Shown here in pieces: positions 1 to 6,195 of a stretch of 21,918 bases of DNA; within the stretch, counting starts at the first letter, position 1, and every line of letters starts with the position of its first letter. Under the pieces are notes generated by a model. The model searched no databases, was not told the DNA's origin, and worked only from the letters and a program-made list of their open reading frames with translations. Source of the stretch: UBA1765 sp045629945 (GTDB taxonomy: Bacteria; Fibrobacterota; Fibrobacteria; Fibrobacterales; Fibrobacteraceae). Where the stretch lies: NCBI GenBank assembly GCA_045629945.1, contig JAZQSE010000032.1:1-21918 (forward strand). Reading direction: 5' to 3'. The position numbers and the translations under genes were made by a program.

Positions 1-300
1 CTGTACAGAATACAGCCTTCCATAGATGTCGCAATTGCTTTGCTGTTCATCATAGCAAGTGCTAGTTTCCGCTGGGTAATTCAGGTTTTGGTCCATCCAC
101 ACTCTATCGCCAATGGTGATGTATTTATACACTTGACCATCGCGGTCATCAACGAAAGAGCCACGACCGCTTTCTGGGCAGATGGAAGCAGCATTGAATT
201 CTTCAGCACTAGCACTGTTATCGGAGCAAGCAGCAAGGGCAAAGGTCCCTAAGCAAATAGCTAGACATTCAAAAAACACAAAAAAAGGGGATTTTTTCAT
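1..300 (-). CDS. Lipoprotein with Fibrobacter major paralogous domain, 3' part cut off by window edge
   Basis: Reading the minus strand from the ATG at 300-298 gives 100 codons with no stop before the window edge. Residues 1-25 form a lipoprotein signal peptide: lysines at 2-3, a hydrophobic stretch, and a lipobox LAAC with Cys25. A short Ser/Ala-rich linker leads into a stretch containing DGQVYKYITIGDRVWMDQNL, then paired cysteines (STCYDEQ, SNCDIYGRLY). This is the start of the domain expanded in Fibrobacter genomes (TIGR02145 type), usually about 170-180 residues, so roughly 50 of them are visible. A GGAG ribosome site lies 6 nt before the ATG. The function of the family is not established; the signal predicts export and lipid anchoring. 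Residue E11 inside the hydrophobic core is slightly unusual. The family call is firm; the remainder of the protein is not visible. Confidence 0.9.
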   Translation of the reverse strand, partial: MKKSPFFVFFECLAICLGTFALAACSDNSASAEEFNAASICPESGRGSFVDDRDGQVYKYITIGDRVWMDQNLNYPAETSTCYDEQQSNCDIYGRLYSVQ

Positions 301-322
301 TCGAATCTCCAAAAACGTGGCA

Positions 323-351
323 ATTTAAGCAAAAATTTACAATAATTTCAA
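323..351 (-). promoter_or_regulatory. Sigma70-type promoter for the minus-strand lipoprotein gene
   Basis: On the minus strand, TTGAAA (351-346) is followed after exactly 17 nt by TTAAAT (328-323). Transcription would start near 316, giving a 5' leader of about 16 nt that carries the GGAG ribosome site before the ATG at 300. A similar pair lies in front of the endoglucanase gene. This is judged by eye only. Confidence 0.5.
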
Positions 352-377
352 TATGATTGCTTTTGCGTTAGGGATAG

Positions 378-414
378 TGACCCCTTGGGGACAAGACCCG
401 CGCAGCGGGGCTTG
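378..414. repeat. Two adjacent GC-rich palindromes in the intergenic region
   Basis: GACCCCTTGGGGAC (378-391 region) is a short palindrome. Next to it CCCGC (397-401), loop GCA, GCGGG (405-409) is flanked by CAAG (392-395) and CTTG (411-414), giving a 9-bp stem with one A-G mismatch. The stretch stands out as GC-rich in an AT-rich region. It is followed at 430-442 by GACGAAGCAATCT, a phrase like GAAGCAATCT of the repeat cluster near 17 kb, so it may be a distant member of the same intergenic repeat class. No T-tract follows, so it is not a normal terminator. Confidence 0.4.
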
Positions 415-468
415 GTTTTAGGAGGCTGGCGACGAAGCAATCTAGTCCTGCATTACCCTACTAGAAAT

Positions 469-504
469 AAAGACGAGTGAAGTTCTTCTTCATCGTCTTT
501 TATT
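469..504 (+). terminator. Rho-independent terminator-like hairpin, possibly bidirectional
   Basis: AAAGACG (469-475) and GTGAAG (477-482) pair with CTTCAT (488-493) and CGTCTTT (494-500) around a TTCTT loop, with one bulged A and one G-T pair. A short T-rich end follows (TTTTATTAT), and the opposite strand also ends in T-rich sequence. It sits between two divergently pointing genes, where no gene in this window needs it. It may be the relic of a gene end lost by rearrangement. Confidence 0.55.
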
Positions 505-540
505 ATCCCCCCCTCTTTTCGAGTAGCCCTTGCTGAAGGC

Positions 541-568
541 TTGCTCTTAATGCGAAAAAATGTATATT
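541..568 (+). promoter_or_regulatory. Candidate promoter for the antitoxin-like gene
   Basis: TTGCTC (541-546), 16 nt, TATATT (563-568). Transcription would begin near 575, after the upstream possible starts at 541 and 550 but before the strong ribosome site at 588-595. If real, translation cannot begin at 541 or 550. Assigned by eye; no known promoter data. Confidence 0.35.
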
Positions 569-587
569 GGGATTGTATAAACTATTC

Positions 588-595
588 AAAGGAGG
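588..595 (+). promoter_or_regulatory. Strong ribosome binding site AAAGGAGG pointing at ATA
   Basis: AAAGGAGG is a near-perfect Shine-Dalgarno sequence. The codon at the right distance (5 nt) and in frame is ATA at 601, where family comparison would place the initiator Met. The nearest ATG downstream is at 616, 20 nt away. It decides the start of the antitoxin-like gene and suggests an ATG-to-ATA change. Confidence 0.6.
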
Positions 596-600
596 CGATT

Positions 601-789
601 ATAGCCGAAGCTCTGATGGAACTCTACGAAACGATAAGTCCTGAAGCTCAACAAGAACTATTCGATTTCGCCCTCTTTTTGGCATCCAGACAGAGATCCT
701 ATGCAAAAAATGCCGAAATTCTAAAAAATACGATTGAGGATTTGAAACATAGTAAGAATTGTGCTGAACACGAATTGATTGAGACCTAA
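601..789 (+). CDS. Small antitoxin-like protein (DUF2281-type), start codon apparently ATA
   Basis: The frame is open from 541 (TTG) through the TAA at 787-789; other possible starts are ATG 550 and ATG 616. I place the start at 601 because AAAGGAGG ends 5 nt before it and because DUF2281-type proteins begin close to an AEALMELYETISPEAQQELF-like stretch, followed here by DFALFLASRQ. This is the usual pattern of a helix, 'LP/SPE-QQE-FDF', and 'FL'. The second half (KNAEILKNTIEDLKHSKN, ending in HELIET) resembles the toxin-wrapping tail of type II antitoxins. The stop lies 2 nt before the ATG of a YoeB/Txe toxin fragment, the normal antitoxin-toxin order. Expected role: transcriptional autorepressor and toxin neutraliser. 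Since the toxin is truncated and the initiator is degraded, the gene may be decaying. The family call is moderate. Confidence 0.55.
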   Translation: MAEALMELYETISPEAQQELFDFALFLASRQRSYAKNAEILKNTIEDLKHSKNCAEHELIET

Positions 790-791
790 AC

Positions 792-890
792 ATGAAAAAA
801 GTTTGGCACGACAATGCGAGGGAAGAGTATATCTATTGGCAGGTTCAAGACAAGAAAACGCTTAAAAGGAAAAGCACCGCTTATCCTTGA
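792..890 (+). pseudogene. yoeB: YoeB/Txe toxin, N-terminal remnant only
   Basis: From ATG 792 the frame reads 26 residues typical of the YoeB/Txe mRNA interferase start (WHDNAREEYIYWQVQDKKTL, then KR). The family pattern is 'W...A.EDYLYWQ..DKK.LKRIN'. After codon 26 (about 867-870) similarity stops and six unrelated codons lead to TGA at 888-890. Full YoeB proteins have about 85 residues; the catalytic Glu, Arg and C-terminal His-Tyr are all missing, so no ribonuclease activity is expected. It follows the antitoxin-like gene by 2 nt. The break coincides with the beginning of nifJ-like sequence in another frame, so this is a deletion or recombination junction, not a simple frameshift. Confidence 0.75.
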
Positions 891-1074
891 TTCTAAAAAG
901 CCTACAATCCCTGTAGCTGAATACATCTATACAGAAAACCGCTATAAAGCTCTCACCCGCTCCAATCCAGAAGTCGCTAAGGCCTTGGCTGACGACCTCC
1001 AGAAAGAAGTCGATGCTCGCTTCGCATTCTACGAAGCAATGAGCAAAGATACCGAAGGGCTGATTAGCTTGTAA
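868..1074 (+). pseudogene. nifJ: C-terminal remnant of pyruvate:ferredoxin (flavodoxin) oxidoreductase
   Basis: In the frame ending at TAA 1072-1074, about 68 residues match the extreme C-terminus of pyruvate:ferredoxin oxidoreductase. They begin GKAPLILDSKKPT, continue AEYIYTENRYKALTRSNPE, and end with an acidic helix (AKALADDLQKEVDARFAFYE). The family shows 'P..LDSK.P...EF...E.RY..L...NPE.A..L...AQ..V..RW..Y'. The whole enzyme is about 1,170-1,200 residues, so more than 94 percent is missing, including thiamine-diphosphate and Fe-S domains. The open frame extends back to ATG 814, but codons 1-18 read through yoeB sequence in the wrong frame. A strong terminator follows at 1125. A functional copy is presumably elsewhere in the genome; that cannot be seen here. 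Confidence 0.75.
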
Positions 1075-1084
1075 GCCGCAAGGA

Positions 1085-1105
1085 TGTCATCCCCGCGAAG
1101 GCGGG
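1085..1105. repeat. Short GC-rich intergenic hairpin of a widespread type
   Basis: TGTCATCCCC runs into CCCGC (1092-1096), loop GAAG, GCGGG (1101-1105). The phrase 'GTCATCCCCGCGAAGGCGGG' is common between genes in many bacteria. It lies between the nifJ remnant stop and the terminator. Confidence 0.5.
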
Positions 1106-1124
1106 AGAGCCTTTTAAAACTAAC

Positions 1125-1160
1125 AGAGTGAGCTATGTTAAACATGGCTCGCTCTTTTTA
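1125..1160 (+). terminator. Rho-independent terminator after the nifJ remnant
   Basis: AGAGTGAGCTATGTT pairs with AACATGGCTCGCTCT almost completely (two G-T pairs), closing on a very tight loop at 1140, and is followed by TTTTT (1155-1159). It probably ended the original nifJ transcript and now separates this remnant from metXW. Confidence 0.85.
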
Positions 1161-1178
1161 TATCACTCCAATATGTGA

Positions 1179-1213
1179 CCTTTTCTTGAAGGAAAAGGAT
1201 TTTCGCATAAATA
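1179..1213 (+). promoter_or_regulatory. Candidate metXW promoter with overlapping inverted repeat
   Basis: TTGAAG (1186-1191) and TAAATA (1208-1213) are 16 nt apart, placing transcription start near 1220 and leaving a leader of about 46 nt. The putative -35 box is exactly the loop of a perfect 7-bp inverted repeat, CCTTTTC (1179-1185) and GAAAAGG (1192-1198), which could be an operator. I see no SAM riboswitch or other methionine-responsive RNA in this short leader. Confidence 0.35.
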
Positions 1214-1265
1214 ATGATTTTAAAAGAATTTTACTCCATAAGTATTCTTTCCTTTTCTTATATTT

Positions 1266-3068
1266 ATGCGTATGAGCGAATTTTTGCATAAAGATAGCCT
1301 CGGTCCTGTTGTGGAACAGGATATGCACAAAGATTTTGGAGAAGATGGTTTTAAATTAGAATGCGGTGAAACTTTACCAGCATTGGATATTCGTTTTGAA
1401 ACCTATGGAACTTTGAACGAAAACGCAGATAATGTGGTTTGGATTTGCAGTCCTTTGACTGCTGATGCTCACGTGGCTGGATTTCATTCTAAAGAAGATA
1501 AGCATGTGGGTTGGTGGGACGCTTTGATTGGAAAAGGAAAAGCTGTTGATACCGATAAATTTTTTGTGGTTTGTTCAAATATTTTAGGTGGTTGTAAAGG
1601 GACTACTGGGCCTGCAAGTATTAACCCGAAAACAGGCAAGCCCTATGGTTCTAAGTTTCCTAAGATTTCTATTGGCGATATGGTTCGCACACAGAAAGTT
1701 CTGGCTGATTATTTAGGGATTAAGCATATTTATGCGGTAATTGGCGGTTCTATGGGCGGGTTCCAAGCTATGAAATGGGGAATTTTCTACCCTGATTTTA
1801 TAGATCGCCTTGTGATTATTGCTAGTTCTCCACGTTTTTCAAGCCAAGCACTTGGGTTTGAAATTGTAGCTCGCGATGTAATTACACAAGACCCGAATTT
1901 TAATGGTGGCGATTATTACGAAAGTGAATTTCCAAGAATTGGGCTTGCCAATGCAAGAAAATTAGCTCACATTACCTACCTTTCTGCCGAAGGAATGGAA
2001 CAGAAATTCAAGCGCGCTGCTGCTAAAGAGGCTCATACCAAAGCCACTCAAGCTTATGCAACCCCTTTTGATATGAACATTCCTTTAGAAAGCTACTTAC
2101 GGTATCAAGGAGCTAAGTTTGTAGATAGGTTTGATGCTAATAGCTATTTACAGATTGCTCACGCCACTGATACCTTTGATTTAGAAAGCGAGTATGGTTC
2201 TCTTGAAAAGGCTTTTGAAGGGATTAATGCTGATATTTTGAATATTAATCTCAGTTCAGACTGGCTGTTTCCGCCTGATGAATCAAGAAAAATCACTACC
2301 GCTTTTTTAAACACCAAGAAAAACGTTACAAGCCTTGAATACGATACGGCCTTCGGTCATGATGGTTTTCTTATTGAAGGGAATAAACTTGGAAAATCTA
2401 TTGGGCGTTTTTTAAATGTTTCAAATTCTAAATCCAAGACCAGTAATATTTCTACGATTTTTAGTGATGGAGTCGCTTTAAAACTTTTACAAAATTTCAT
2501 TAAAGAAAATGATAGAATTTTGGATTTAGGTTGCGGAGATGGTTCTTTACTTGCCACATTGAAAGCTCAAAAAAATGTGCAAGGTATTGGTATTGAAAAA
2601 GACGAAACGTGTATCCTTTCTTGTATTCATAAAGACGTTCCTGTTTTGCAAAAAGACTTGGATAAAGGCTTAAATGATATTGCAGAAAATAGTTTTGATT
2701 TGGCTATTTTGAATAGAACTTTGCAAGAAATGAGAGACCCACTCGGGCTGCTTCAAGAAATTTTACGGGTGGCTAAATACGTTGCAATCACATTCCCGAA
2801 TTTTGGGAATTGGTCTGTGCGTTCTGCTTTACTTTTCCGCGGGAGAATGCCGAAATCAAAGGAACTCCCCTACGAATGGTATAATACGCCAAACATTCAC
2901 CTTTTTACTTTGCGGGATTTTACCAGACTGTGTGAAAAGCAAGGTTTAAAAATTGAAAAAATGGTTATTGATAATGACGATACTTTAAGTAAATGCTTGA
3001 CTGCTGTCGGTCTCAAGAACCTTGGTGCTGAACGCGTTTTGGCTATTATTTCAAAGAAGGATTTATAA
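1266..3068 (+). CDS. metXW: Homoserine O-acyltransferase MetX fused to MetW methyltransferase-like domain
   Basis: The 600-residue protein joins two methionine-pathway proteins. Residues 1-385 are MetX, an alpha/beta-hydrolase that acylates L-homoserine from acetyl-CoA (or succinyl-CoA in some members). The nucleophile elbow is GGSMGG with Ser162, and the other triad members are Asp332 (SSDWLFPP) and His365 (FGHDGFLI). Residues about 400-600 are MetW, with the SAM-binding motif LDLGCGDGSLL (419-429), then NRTLQEMRDP, FPNFGNW, GRMP and WYNTPNIHLFT, all typical of MetW. metX and metW are usually separate neighbouring genes. No Shine-Dalgarno sequence precedes ATG 1266; ATG 1272 is an alternative. 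yicC follows 1 nt after the stop. Acetyl versus succinyl specificity cannot be decided by eye. Confidence 0.93.
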   Translation: MRMSEFLHKDSLGPVVEQDMHKDFGEDGFKLECGETLPALDIRFETYGTLNENADNVVWICSPLTADAHVAGFHSKEDKHVGWWDALIGKGKAVDTDKFFVVCSNILGGCKGTTGPASINPKTGKPYGSKFPKISIGDMVRTQKVLADYLGIKHIYAVIGGSMGGFQAMKWGIFYPDFIDRLVIIASSPRFSSQALGFEIVARDVITQDPNFNGGDYYESEFPRIGLANARKLAHITYLSAEGMEQKFKRAAAKEAHTKATQAYATPFDMNIPLESYLRYQGAKFVDRFDANSYLQIAHATDTFDLESEYGSLEKAFEGINADILNINLSSDWLFPPDESRKITTAFLNTKKNVTSLEYDTAFGHDGFLIEGNKLGKSIGRFLNVSNSKSKTSNISTIFSDGVALKLLQNFIKENDRILDLGCGDGSLLATLKAQKNVQGIGIEKDETCILSCIHKDVPVLQKDLDKGLNDIAENSFDLAILNRTLQEMRDPLGLLQEILRVAKYVAITFPNFGNWSVRSALLFRGRMPKSKELPYEWYNTPNIHLFTLRDFTRLCEKQGLKIEKMVIDNDDTLSKCLTAVGLKNLGAERVLAIISKKDL

Positions 3069-3069
3069 T

Positions 3070-3951
3070 ATGGCTCTTTTTTCGATGACCGGTTATGGGA
3101 AAAGTGAATCTGATTTTAATGGTATGCCATGTACTGTTGAAGTACGTTCTGTAAACAATCGCTTTTTAGATATTGTAACAAAGCTTCCCAAAGAATTGGC
3201 TTATTTAGAAACCGAAATCAAAAATCTTATAAAGTCCAAACTGGCTCGCGGTTCGGTGAATATTTTTATTACTCTTGGTGGAAATGAAACTGCATCTATT
3301 CCGTCTTCTTATAATAAAGAATTGGTTGAAGCAATTGTTAAAATCGCTAACGACATACAGAATACTTATAAAATAAATGGCGAGATTCGTTTAGAACATT
3401 TGTTGAATCAACCAGAAATTTTTTCTTACAAAAACGATTCTTCTAAAGAAGAGGCTCTCTGTAAGCATATTTTGAATGAAACAGAAAAAGCTTTGAACGC
3501 TCTTATTAAAATGCGTAAAATAGAGGGTGAAAATCTTGAAAAAGATTTGTTGAAGCGTTTAGGCGTTCTTGATTCTACTTTAGATAAAATCGCTCATTTA
3601 GACCCTTTAAGAATTGTTTCATGGAAAGAAAAATTCCAAGAGCGTTTAAAAAGTCTTTTGGGTGAAACAGAAATTGACCCCGCTCGAATTTTACAAGAAG
3701 CAAGTATTACCGCCGACAAACTCGACATTAATGAAGAAATTACTCGCTTTAAAAGCCATAATATTCTTTTTGCAAATGCAATTAAAGAAGGGGCTTCTCA
3801 AGGTAAAAAGCTTAATTTCATTTTGCAAGAAATGGGCCGAGAAGCTAACACTCTTGGCACAAAGTGCCAAGATGCAGAAATCCAAAGTTTAGCGATTCTT
3901 TTAAAAGATGAAATTGAAAGTATGCGCGAACAAGTGATGAATATTGAGTAG
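3070..3951 (+). CDS. yicC: YicC-family endoribonuclease
   Basis: The protein begins MALFSMTGYGKSES, the hallmark 'SMTGyG' start of the YicC/YloC family, and continues with EVRSVNNRFLDI (conserved 'E.rsvN.R.ld'). The C-terminal DUF1732 part contains EEITRFKSHN and GKKLNFILQEMGREANTLGTKC, ending with IESMREQVMNIE. Its 293 residues equal the family norm. E. coli YicC is reported to be an endoribonuclease acting on small RNAs; the role here is inferred by homology. I chose ATG 3070 over the upstream GTG at 3022 because AAGGA lies 8 nt before it and the family starts there. The gene sits 1 nt after metXW, so it is probably cotranscribed, and a terminator follows. Confidence 0.93.
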   Translation: MALFSMTGYGKSESDFNGMPCTVEVRSVNNRFLDIVTKLPKELAYLETEIKNLIKSKLARGSVNIFITLGGNETASIPSSYNKELVEAIVKIANDIQNTYKINGEIRLEHLLNQPEIFSYKNDSSKEEALCKHILNETEKALNALIKMRKIEGENLEKDLLKRLGVLDSTLDKIAHLDPLRIVSWKEKFQERLKSLLGETEIDPARILQEASITADKLDINEEITRFKSHNILFANAIKEGASQGKKLNFILQEMGREANTLGTKCQDAEIQSLAILLKDEIESMREQVMNIE

Positions 3952-3976
3952 TTTTTTTAAATACAATTTAAAATTG

Positions 3977-4011
3977 AATATGCTTTTTTTTCTAAAAAAA
4001 AGCATATTTTT
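3977..4011 (+). terminator. Rho-independent terminator after yicC
   Basis: AATATGC plus eight T (3977-3991) pairs with eight A plus GCATATT (3994-4008) around a 2-nt loop, and T residues continue to 4011. It ends the metXW-yicC unit. The long A-T part of the stem could work in both directions. Confidence 0.8.
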
Positions 4012-4059
4012 CGTTTAAATTATTCCTAAAAAGCAAGTTTTTTGATAGATTAGGGGTAT

Positions 4060-6195
4060 ATGGAAGTATCGGTATTAAGTAGTCATCAAGAACACATCAT
4101 CCAGATGTTAATTCGTAAAAATCCTTCTCTCAATGAAGATTTATTGAGAAAGGCTGTTCTTTTTATTACCGATGCCCATAAAGGACAATTCCGAAAAAGC
4201 GGAATGCCTTATACTGAGCACCCTTTAGAAGTTGCTAAAATCCTTGCTGATTTACAATTAGATACGGCTTCTGTCCTTGCTGGGCTTCTACATGATGTTG
4301 TTGAAGACACTCCTCACACGTTAAAAGAACTTACAGAAATGTTCGGCGAAGAAACTGCATTTATGGTTGATGCAGTTACAAAAATTTCTGCTGTTCAAAA
4401 ACAAAAGAATAAAGATGCCGAAAAAGCGGAGACTTATAGAAAATTAGTGAACGCAATGGCTAAAGACCCGCGCGTTTTATTGATTAAAATTGCAGACCGC
4501 TTGCATAATATGCGCACTATGCGCTATATGAAACCAGAAAAGCGCCAAAGTATTGCTCAAGAGACTCTTGATATTTACGTTCCTTTAACCCATCGTTTCG
4601 GTCTTTACAAGTTCAAATCGGAATTAGAAGATTTGTCTTTTAAATACGTAAACCCCGTCGAATACCAAAAAATTGTTGATGCTTTAATTGAAAAAAAGAA
4701 TACTCGTGAAGCTTATGTTAAATCAGTTATCGGGCCATTACAATTTAAACTTGCTCTAGAAGAACTTGATTGTACTATCCAGGGGCGTACAAAAAACATT
4801 TATAGCATTTACTCAAAAATGCAACGCAGAAATTGTTCTTTTGAAGAAATTTTCGATATTTTTGCTGTTCGGATTATTGTCAACACCATTCCAGATTGCT
4901 ATCTCGCTCTTGGTTATGTACACAATCTCTGGGCTCCATTACAAAGTCGTTTCAAAGATTATATCGCAACGCCTAAGCCAAACCTTTACCAAAGCATTCA
5001 TACAACCGTTATCGGGCCAGAAAATAAAATGGTTGAAGTTCAAATCAGAACTCAGGACATGGACATGACGGCCGAAAAAGGTTTTGCTGCTCACTGGGCT
5101 TATAAAATGGAAACAGGCCGAAGTGGCGAAGAATTGGGTTGGCTAGAACAAATGGCAAAACTTCAGGCAGAAATTCCTGATTCAATGGATTTCTTGAATT
5201 TCCTTAAAGCCGATTTAAAGCCAAAAGGAATGCCTGTATTTACTCCAAAAGGCGATTCTGTTGAATTACCTCCAGGAGCGACCGTTCTTGATTTTGCTTT
5301 TGCTGTTCATACTGAACTTGGCTTGCATTGTATTGGAGCCAAAATAAACAACAAAGTTTTTAATATTGATTCAGTTGTTCCTAATGGCGCTACAGTACAG
5401 ATTATTAAATCACCTTCTCAAGAACCTGGGCCAGAATGGCTTGATATTGTAAAAACGGCTAAAGCCAAACAAGAATTACGCCGTTGGATGCGGACTAGTT
5501 TTATACAGCAAGCACAGAATTTAGGTAAAGAAATCTGGGAAAGAGAACTTAGACGTTCTCATATTAAAGCTTCTGATATTCCCAACGAGCAAAGCATTTG
5601 CGAACATTTCAGTTTAAAAAACATTGAATCTTTCTATGAAAAATTAGGCCAAGGGGAAATGATTCTCCCAGAACTCCAGAAATTCTTGACTTCTTTTTCT
5701 AAGATTAAAGAAAATTACGAGCCTTCTGTTTTGCTCTATTCAAAAGAAAATAGTGCATTAGACCCATTCCCTTTACCTATTTCACAAAATTCTTCTTTGC
5801 TGATTCATTTTGCTAAATGTTGTTCACCGATTCCCGGTGAAGAAATTACTGGCGTTCTTGTTCCACACCAAGGGATAGAAGTTCATAATACAGGTTGTTC
5901 TAAACTAGAAGAAATCTCTCCAGAGCAATTAATTGCTGTCACTTGGGATGGCGAATCTTCTCGCTCTTTTGAAACACACCTTTCTATTGATACGGATAAC
6001 CGGAAAGGGATTACTATTGATGTATTGAACGAACTCAGTCATGCAAATGTTTTCCTTGTTCGTATGAGTGTGGCTTCGGTGAAATATTCTGGTCGTATTC
6101 GTCTTACATTTAAAGCTTTTAGAAAAACTCAAGTTGAAAAAATTCTTATGAATATCAAACGTATTGAAGGCGTTAGGGAGGTACGTAAACAATGA
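4060..6195 (+). CDS. rel: Bifunctional (p)ppGpp synthetase/hydrolase
   Basis: The 711 residues follow the long RelA/SpoT order. The HD hydrolase domain (about 30-180) keeps its metal ligands: His54 (YTEHPLEV), His78-Asp79 (LLHDVVEDT), Asp146 (KIADRLHNMRT). The synthetase domain (about 230-350) has GRTKNIYSIYSKM, DYIATPKPNLYQSIHT and VEVQIRT with the catalytic Glu327. TGS is at about 391-450 (FTPKGDSVELPPGATVLDFA), a Cys-rich segment at 584-613 (FAKCCSPIPGEE), and ACT at 640-711. The protein makes (p)ppGpp on starved ribosomes and degrades it. An intact HD site suggests both activities. Two synthetase positions differ from the common motif: Leu in PNLYQS where Gly is usual, and Asp in QDMDMTAEKG where His is usual. 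AGGGG lies only 3 nt before the ATG. It overlaps the next gene by 4 nt (ATGA) and heads the run leading into nuo. Confidence 0.93.
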   Translation: MEVSVLSSHQEHIIQMLIRKNPSLNEDLLRKAVLFITDAHKGQFRKSGMPYTEHPLEVAKILADLQLDTASVLAGLLHDVVEDTPHTLKELTEMFGEETAFMVDAVTKISAVQKQKNKDAEKAETYRKLVNAMAKDPRVLLIKIADRLHNMRTMRYMKPEKRQSIAQETLDIYVPLTHRFGLYKFKSELEDLSFKYVNPVEYQKIVDALIEKKNTREAYVKSVIGPLQFKLALEELDCTIQGRTKNIYSIYSKMQRRNCSFEEIFDIFAVRIIVNTIPDCYLALGYVHNLWAPLQSRFKDYIATPKPNLYQSIHTTVIGPENKMVEVQIRTQDMDMTAEKGFAAHWAYKMETGRSGEELGWLEQMAKLQAEIPDSMDFLNFLKADLKPKGMPVFTPKGDSVELPPGATVLDFAFAVHTELGLHCIGAKINNKVFNIDSVVPNGATVQIIKSPSQEPGPEWLDIVKTAKAKQELRRWMRTSFIQQAQNLGKEIWERELRRSHIKASDIPNEQSICEHFSLKNIESFYEKLGQGEMILPELQKFLTSFSKIKENYEPSVLLYSKENSALDPFPLPISQNSSLLIHFAKCCSPIPGEEITGVLVPHQGIEVHNTGCSKLEEISPEQLIAVTWDGESSRSFETHLSIDTDNRKGITIDVLNELSHANVFLVRMSVASVKYSGRIRLTFKAFRKTQVEKILMNIKRIEGVREVRKQ

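Noticed and set aside
40..252. Plus-strand 70-codon frame at the left edge
   Set aside because: Shadow of the minus-strand lipoprotein gene, which has a lipobox, ribosome site and a recognised domain.
814..1074. 86-codon open frame as an intact small gene
   Set aside because: Codons 1-18 read the yoeB sequence out of frame; only the rest matches the NifJ C-terminus. It is a chimeric accident at a junction.
1161..1265. SAM or other methionine riboswitch upstream of metXW
   Set aside because: Only about 46-105 nt of AT-rich sequence, without the conserved stems or kink-turn motifs.
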